A stretch of 64,000 bases of DNA from Homalodisca vitripennis (taxonomy: Eukaryota; Arthropoda; Insecta; Hemiptera; Cicadellidae). This document shows positions 60,301-64,000 of the stretch, in pieces. A model generated the notes under the pieces. It was not told where the DNA came from. It did not search any database and saw nothing but the letters and a program-made list of their open reading frames with translations. The stretch covers positions 186,001 to 250,000 of the forward strand of contig NC_060207.1 of assembly GCF_021130785.1 (NCBI RefSeq), read 5' to 3'. Both the position numbers and the translations under genes were made by a program. Each line of letters opens with the position of its first letter. Position 1 is the stretch's first letter.

Positions 60301-63150
60301 ATACTTCACCAAAATATTGACTCCCTGGCATCAAAAAGGGATAGACTCGAACATCTACTCCACAAACTCAACCCCAACATCGCAATCATCACTGAACATG
60401 GACTCAGCAATGACCAACTCGACAACACACGACTCAATGGATATAAGCTGAATGGCGGTTTCTGCAGAAAAAAAACCACAGAAAAGGAGGAGTTGCCTTT
60501 TACTCAAACGAAAATCTTGGAAATACTATACATACAATTGATACCTCAAATAAATCAATTGAACTTATGTGTGAACTTTTATGATAAACCTTAAAATAAA
60601 ATGAAAAAATATTAATCTGGTTGGCGTGTATAGGCCACCAAAAGGAACATAGAAACTTCCTTAGACATCCTATCTGATACCCTTGAACTTTCCCCAACTT
60701 GGAAAGCTCAAACCGTCATTATGGGAGACGTTAACATAGTTGAACTTACATAAAAAAGGACCAAGGCAAAACTAGACGACATGCTAGCAAGACACAACAT
60801 AACAAGACTCGACCTGCTACCTACACGAGTCACCCACAATACAACATCCTCCATTAACTTTGTATGCTCCAACATAAACGGAGAGGATGTAAATGTTGAA
60901 GTAATCATTACAGGTCTCTCAGACCACCGAGCCCAACTCTGCACCATCAACTTACAAACCAAGAAATCAAAGTGTCCTGGCTCAACTCACAGAAAACTCA
61001 ATCCTGAAAACTTAAATCATCTGAAACATCTACTGGCCTCCGAATTCTGGGAAGATGTTTACAACTCCCCAGACGTAAACCAAGCCTACAACCTGTTTAT
61101 TGGTAAAACGACTACACTACTTAATACAGCTTCTCCCTTACAAAAATCCAGACCAAGAGGAAAACAAAAACTCAAATCTACCCTAACTAATAGTGATGAA
61201 GCACGTCGCCTTAGGGAAGAGTACCTGCAGGCACTTAATAATCAAATTCTGCATGGAAGAGAAGAAGACAAAGCATTAACAGCAACCAAGAAAAGGGAAT
61301 ATGACTTGAAGCTCAAACAGCTAAACCAACAAGATACCTCTAAGTACATTCAAGAAGCTGGAAATAAGCAAAAAGCAATTTGGAAAGTAGTTAATTGGGA
61401 AAGACAACCAAAAAAACAACACTGCCAATCAAATAGAACTTATAGTAGAAGGAAATCAAGTTAAAGACCCGACCCTCAGCAAGTAGCTCACCTTTTCAAC
61501 CACTACTTTACAACAATAGCAGACAAAAATCTAGGAAATGCTAACCAACTGCTAACCCCTCACAAAATGCCCTTTTTAACCAACTGAGGGATGAACCACC
61601 TGAACTCATCCTTCAGCCCGTAAGCTACCAACAAATCATAGATACAATACCTGGACTGAAATCAAAAACATCTGCCGGAGCTGATGAGATCTCCTCTAAC
61701 ATCCTTAAGCACTGCAAGGAAGAACTAACACCACCCCTCACATACATAGTAAATAAATCTTTTCTTCAAAGCACATTTCCTCAAAATCTTAAATTGGCTA
61801 AAGTATACCCGAAACTTAAAAAAGGACCACCAGAGCAAATTAGTAATTATAGACCAATATCCCTGCTCTCAACAATATCAAAATTGATTGAGAAAGTAAT
61901 GTTAATCCAGCTGATGAAACATCTAACTGATCACAATATCCTTACCAGTCAGCAACATGGCTTTCTTAAAGGGAGATCCACAACAACCACACTCATTCAA
62001 CTTGCAGAATTTATTATCGACCAGAGAGAAGAAAGAAAAAACGTCACCAGCCTGTTTTTAGATTTCAACAAGGCCTTTAATTGTCTGGGCCACCATCTTC
62101 TTATAAAAAAAGTGAGAGAAATGGGTGTTAAGGGAATGGCAGAAAACTGGCTAACGAGCTACCTTGAGGGACAATCGCAAATGGTAGAAATTTCATACAC
62201 ACAAAACAACAGCGTCTGTAAAGCAACATCTAAACCACTACCTGTGAATAGGGGCATCCCACAAGACTCTGTTCTTGGTCCTGTGCTCTTCATACTGCTC
62301 AGCAATGACTTTCCTAGATATCTCGAAGAGTACAGCCAGGTAAAAATGTAGGCCATGGTAGTAGCAAAAAAGATACCCAAGAACTTGAAATAGCCTCATA
62401 TATGTCATTAAGCCTAGCAAAACAGTACTGTGAAAAAAATGATCTGGTGTTAAACGAACAAAAAACCCAACAACTTATCTTTGGACGAGGAAACACAGAT
62501 CTTTCTGGCCTACCAGATATACAAATTAACTATGAAGTTAAATACTTAGGAGTCATCATTGACAGCAAATTAACCTGGAATCCACACATCGATCAACTAA
62601 TCAGAAAGCTCAGCAGTAGCACTTACATTATCAGACGCATAAAAATATCAGCAACATTGAAACAGCTAAAACTGCTTACTACTCACTATTTGAATCCTAC
62701 CTGAGATATGGATTGGTGATCTGGGGTAACTCCTCCCACTCAAACCTCCATCGTGTCCTGGTAGCACAAAAAAAGCTATTCGAATACTAACTGGCCTAAA
62801 CCCATCTGACTCCTGCAGAGCTGCTTTCACTGAACTGAAGATACTTACAATAGTATCCTTATACATACTCGAAGTTATCTGCTTTGCCCAGTCCTGCAAT
62901 CTTACAAGATTAGGAGGGACCCACTCCTACAATACGAGACACGCTTACAACTTTGCACTGCCCACTCACCGCCTCGCCCTGTCTGAAGAGAAGCCCAGCT
63001 ATATGGGACCAAAGCTGTATAACCTACTGCCAGACCACCTTAAAGAAATAACAGAAGAGAGACGGTTCAAGAAAGAAACTCAACAATGGCTCCTAGATCA
63101 ATCCTTTTACACCATAGAAGAATTCCTCAACTGGAAAACTTATTTTTAAA
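60285..63150 (+). pseudogene. Copy B ORF2: endonuclease and RT with the YADD box deleted
   Basis: The endonuclease has LKILHQNIDSLASKRDRLEH (60296), IAIITEHGLSNDQL, GGVAFYSNENLG, GVYRPPKG, VIMGDVNI (60717) and LSDHRAQLC (60917). A linker (AIWKVVNWERQ, 61375) is followed by RT pieces: SAGADEISSNILKHC (61670), NYRPISLLSTISKLIEKV (61846), QQHGFLKGRSTTTTLIQLAEF, FLDFNKAFNCLGH (62058) and GIPQDSVLGPVLF (62254; family GIPQGS, Gly changed to Asp). At 62340-62360 the frame passes from EYSQVKM to a stop and then KKDTQELEIASYMSLSLAKQ, so the YADD active site has been cut out. C-terminal motifs continue to a stop near 63148. It is dead by deletion and frameshifts. Confidence 0.85.
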
Positions 63151-63247
63151 TACTATATGTTGTTATTTAATTGTATTTTAGTGTATAAATGACTCCATTG
63201 TATTTCTCCAGAGAAATCACAATAAAGATTCTATGACTATGACTATT

Positions 63248-63900
63248 TACATAGATTAAAAAAAGAAATGGCCCCAATAGAGATCCTTAGGGACACCAGC
63301 TATGACATTTAAATACTCAGATTGAGAATTATTGACTTTAACAACCTGCTTTCTATTGGTTAGATAACTTTCTAACAGACTTAACTCCACATTCTTAATG
63401 CCATAATATTCTAGTTTGCTACATAATATACTATGGGACACATTGTCAAAAGCTTTCCTCAAGTCAATCAGACTAGAACCTATAACTAACTTGTCTTCAA
63501 AACCTTTTAAAATTACATCAATCATAGTTTACACAGCCATTGCAGTGCAGAGTTTAGACCTAAACCCATATTGATGGTCATATAGCAATGAATTATTTAC
63601 AAAATAATTATGCAATTGAGACAACAAACAAGATTCAATTATTTTAATGAAAACAGGCAAAATTGCAATCGGTCGGTAATTTTCTGGTAAATTTCTGTTA
63701 CCTTTTTTTAAAACTGGGGTGACTTTAGCTGATTTTAGACAATCTAGAAACTGACCTTTAAACATAGTTAAATTTATCAAGTAAGTAAGAGGCACTACTA
63801 TCACATTAATTATATGCTTTATTACAAAGTTTGAGAGCCCATAAATATCCTCACTCCTTATTTTTTATTGTAGCTTCGTGGGAGATGGTGCATGTAGAAG
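63248..63900 (-). mobile_element. Old reverse-strand LINE, 5' half (RT motifs 1-5)
   Basis: Reverse-strand frames read DIYGLSNFVIKHIINV (about 63840), FLDCLKSAKVTPVLKKGN, LPENYRPIAILPVFIKIIE (about 63665), HQYGFRSKLCTAMAV, a stop, then DVILKGFEDKLVIGSSLIDL, RKAFDNVSHSILCSKLEYYG and GVPKDL, where a frameshift moves to LLGPFLFLIYVN, ending at the copy B insertion at 63247. The continuation with YADD is at 50075 and lower. Beyond about 63900 no coding is seen, although the element may extend past the window. Confidence 0.85.
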
Positions 63901-64000
63901 ATCTTATTACTACACATCAAAACGCTGTTTATATTTTCTTGTGGACTCTATACTACTGTAATATTTAAATAGTGGATTATAAAAATTTATATTCTTTCTG

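Larger units (their letters stand above)
50076..63247 (+). mobile_element. LINE copy B with all nested insertions
   Basis: A forward CR1-like LINE inserted into the old reverse LINE. Its own sequence is 50076-50408 and 59154-63241. The flanking hexamer ACTATT occurs at 50070-50075 and 63242-63247. Removing the block restores a continuous reverse-strand RT frame in the host LINE. The copy ends with AATAAAGATTC and a (TGACTAT)n-like tail. It runs from the PHD-bearing ORF1 start to the 3' tail, so it was probably full length. It is interrupted at 50408/59154 by copy A. Confidence 0.8.

Overview
The window looks like repeat-dominated chromosomal DNA from an AT-rich animal genome. An insect is most likely, perhaps a hemipteran, but I cannot name the species. 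Reasons: many CR1-like, L2-like and Jockey-like non-LTR retrotransposons, a decayed mariner, a Ty3/Gypsy LTR element, a 5S-rRNA-like fragment, and no bacterial operons or promoters. I found no convincing single-copy host gene. Almost everything recognisable is mobile or satellite DNA, most of it broken.

Layout. 1-900: a small AT-rich lysine-rich ORF (493-798) beside a perfect 18-bp palindrome. 2.9-4.1 kb: a decayed mariner with remnant terminal repeats. 7.3 kb: a dispersed relative of the satellite found further right. 7.6-9.2 kb: two CR1-like fragments meeting tail to tail. 12.4-12.8 and 16.0-16.4 kb: reverse-strand RT fragments, with a 5S-like piece at 15.7 kb. 17.6-22.45 kb: a nearly full-length but dead CR1/L2-like element with an SGNH/esterase ORF1 and an EN-RT ORF2. 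22.45-27.28 kb: mostly featureless AT-rich DNA with one MITE-like inverted-repeat unit.

27.28-49.13 kb is a satellite domain. It opens with a perfect 16-bp (C15A) minisatellite. Next come about 33.4 almost identical tandem copies of a 553-bp monomer. A GC-rich, 5'-truncated Jockey-like element with an intact RT frame follows, and then diverged satellite copies on its far side. An AT-rich ORF fragment with a 21-bp perfect palindrome follows the satellite.

49.47-64.0 kb is a four-level nest. An old reverse-strand LINE (halves at 49.47-50.07 and 63.25-63.9 kb) is split by a forward LINE, copy B (PHD-finger ORF1, coiled coil, EN, RT; about 50.08-63.24 kb). Copy B's ORF1 is split by a second LINE of a related family, copy A (50.41-59.15 kb). 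Copy A is split by a young Ty3/Gypsy element (50,556-58,218) whose two LTRs differ at only three positions. Six-base target duplications (ACTATT, AAAACT) and frames that resume across the junctions support the two LINE insertions. The LTR element shows no duplication and its host LINE has lost the RT segment between its flanks.

The most interesting functional signal is in the LTR element. Gag ends two codons after an A AAA AAC slippery heptamer. This is followed by a 9-nt spacer and an 11-bp stem, the architecture of programmed -1 frameshifting for Gag-Pol. A second oddity is three near-identical 30-nt hairpins between pol and the 3' LTR.
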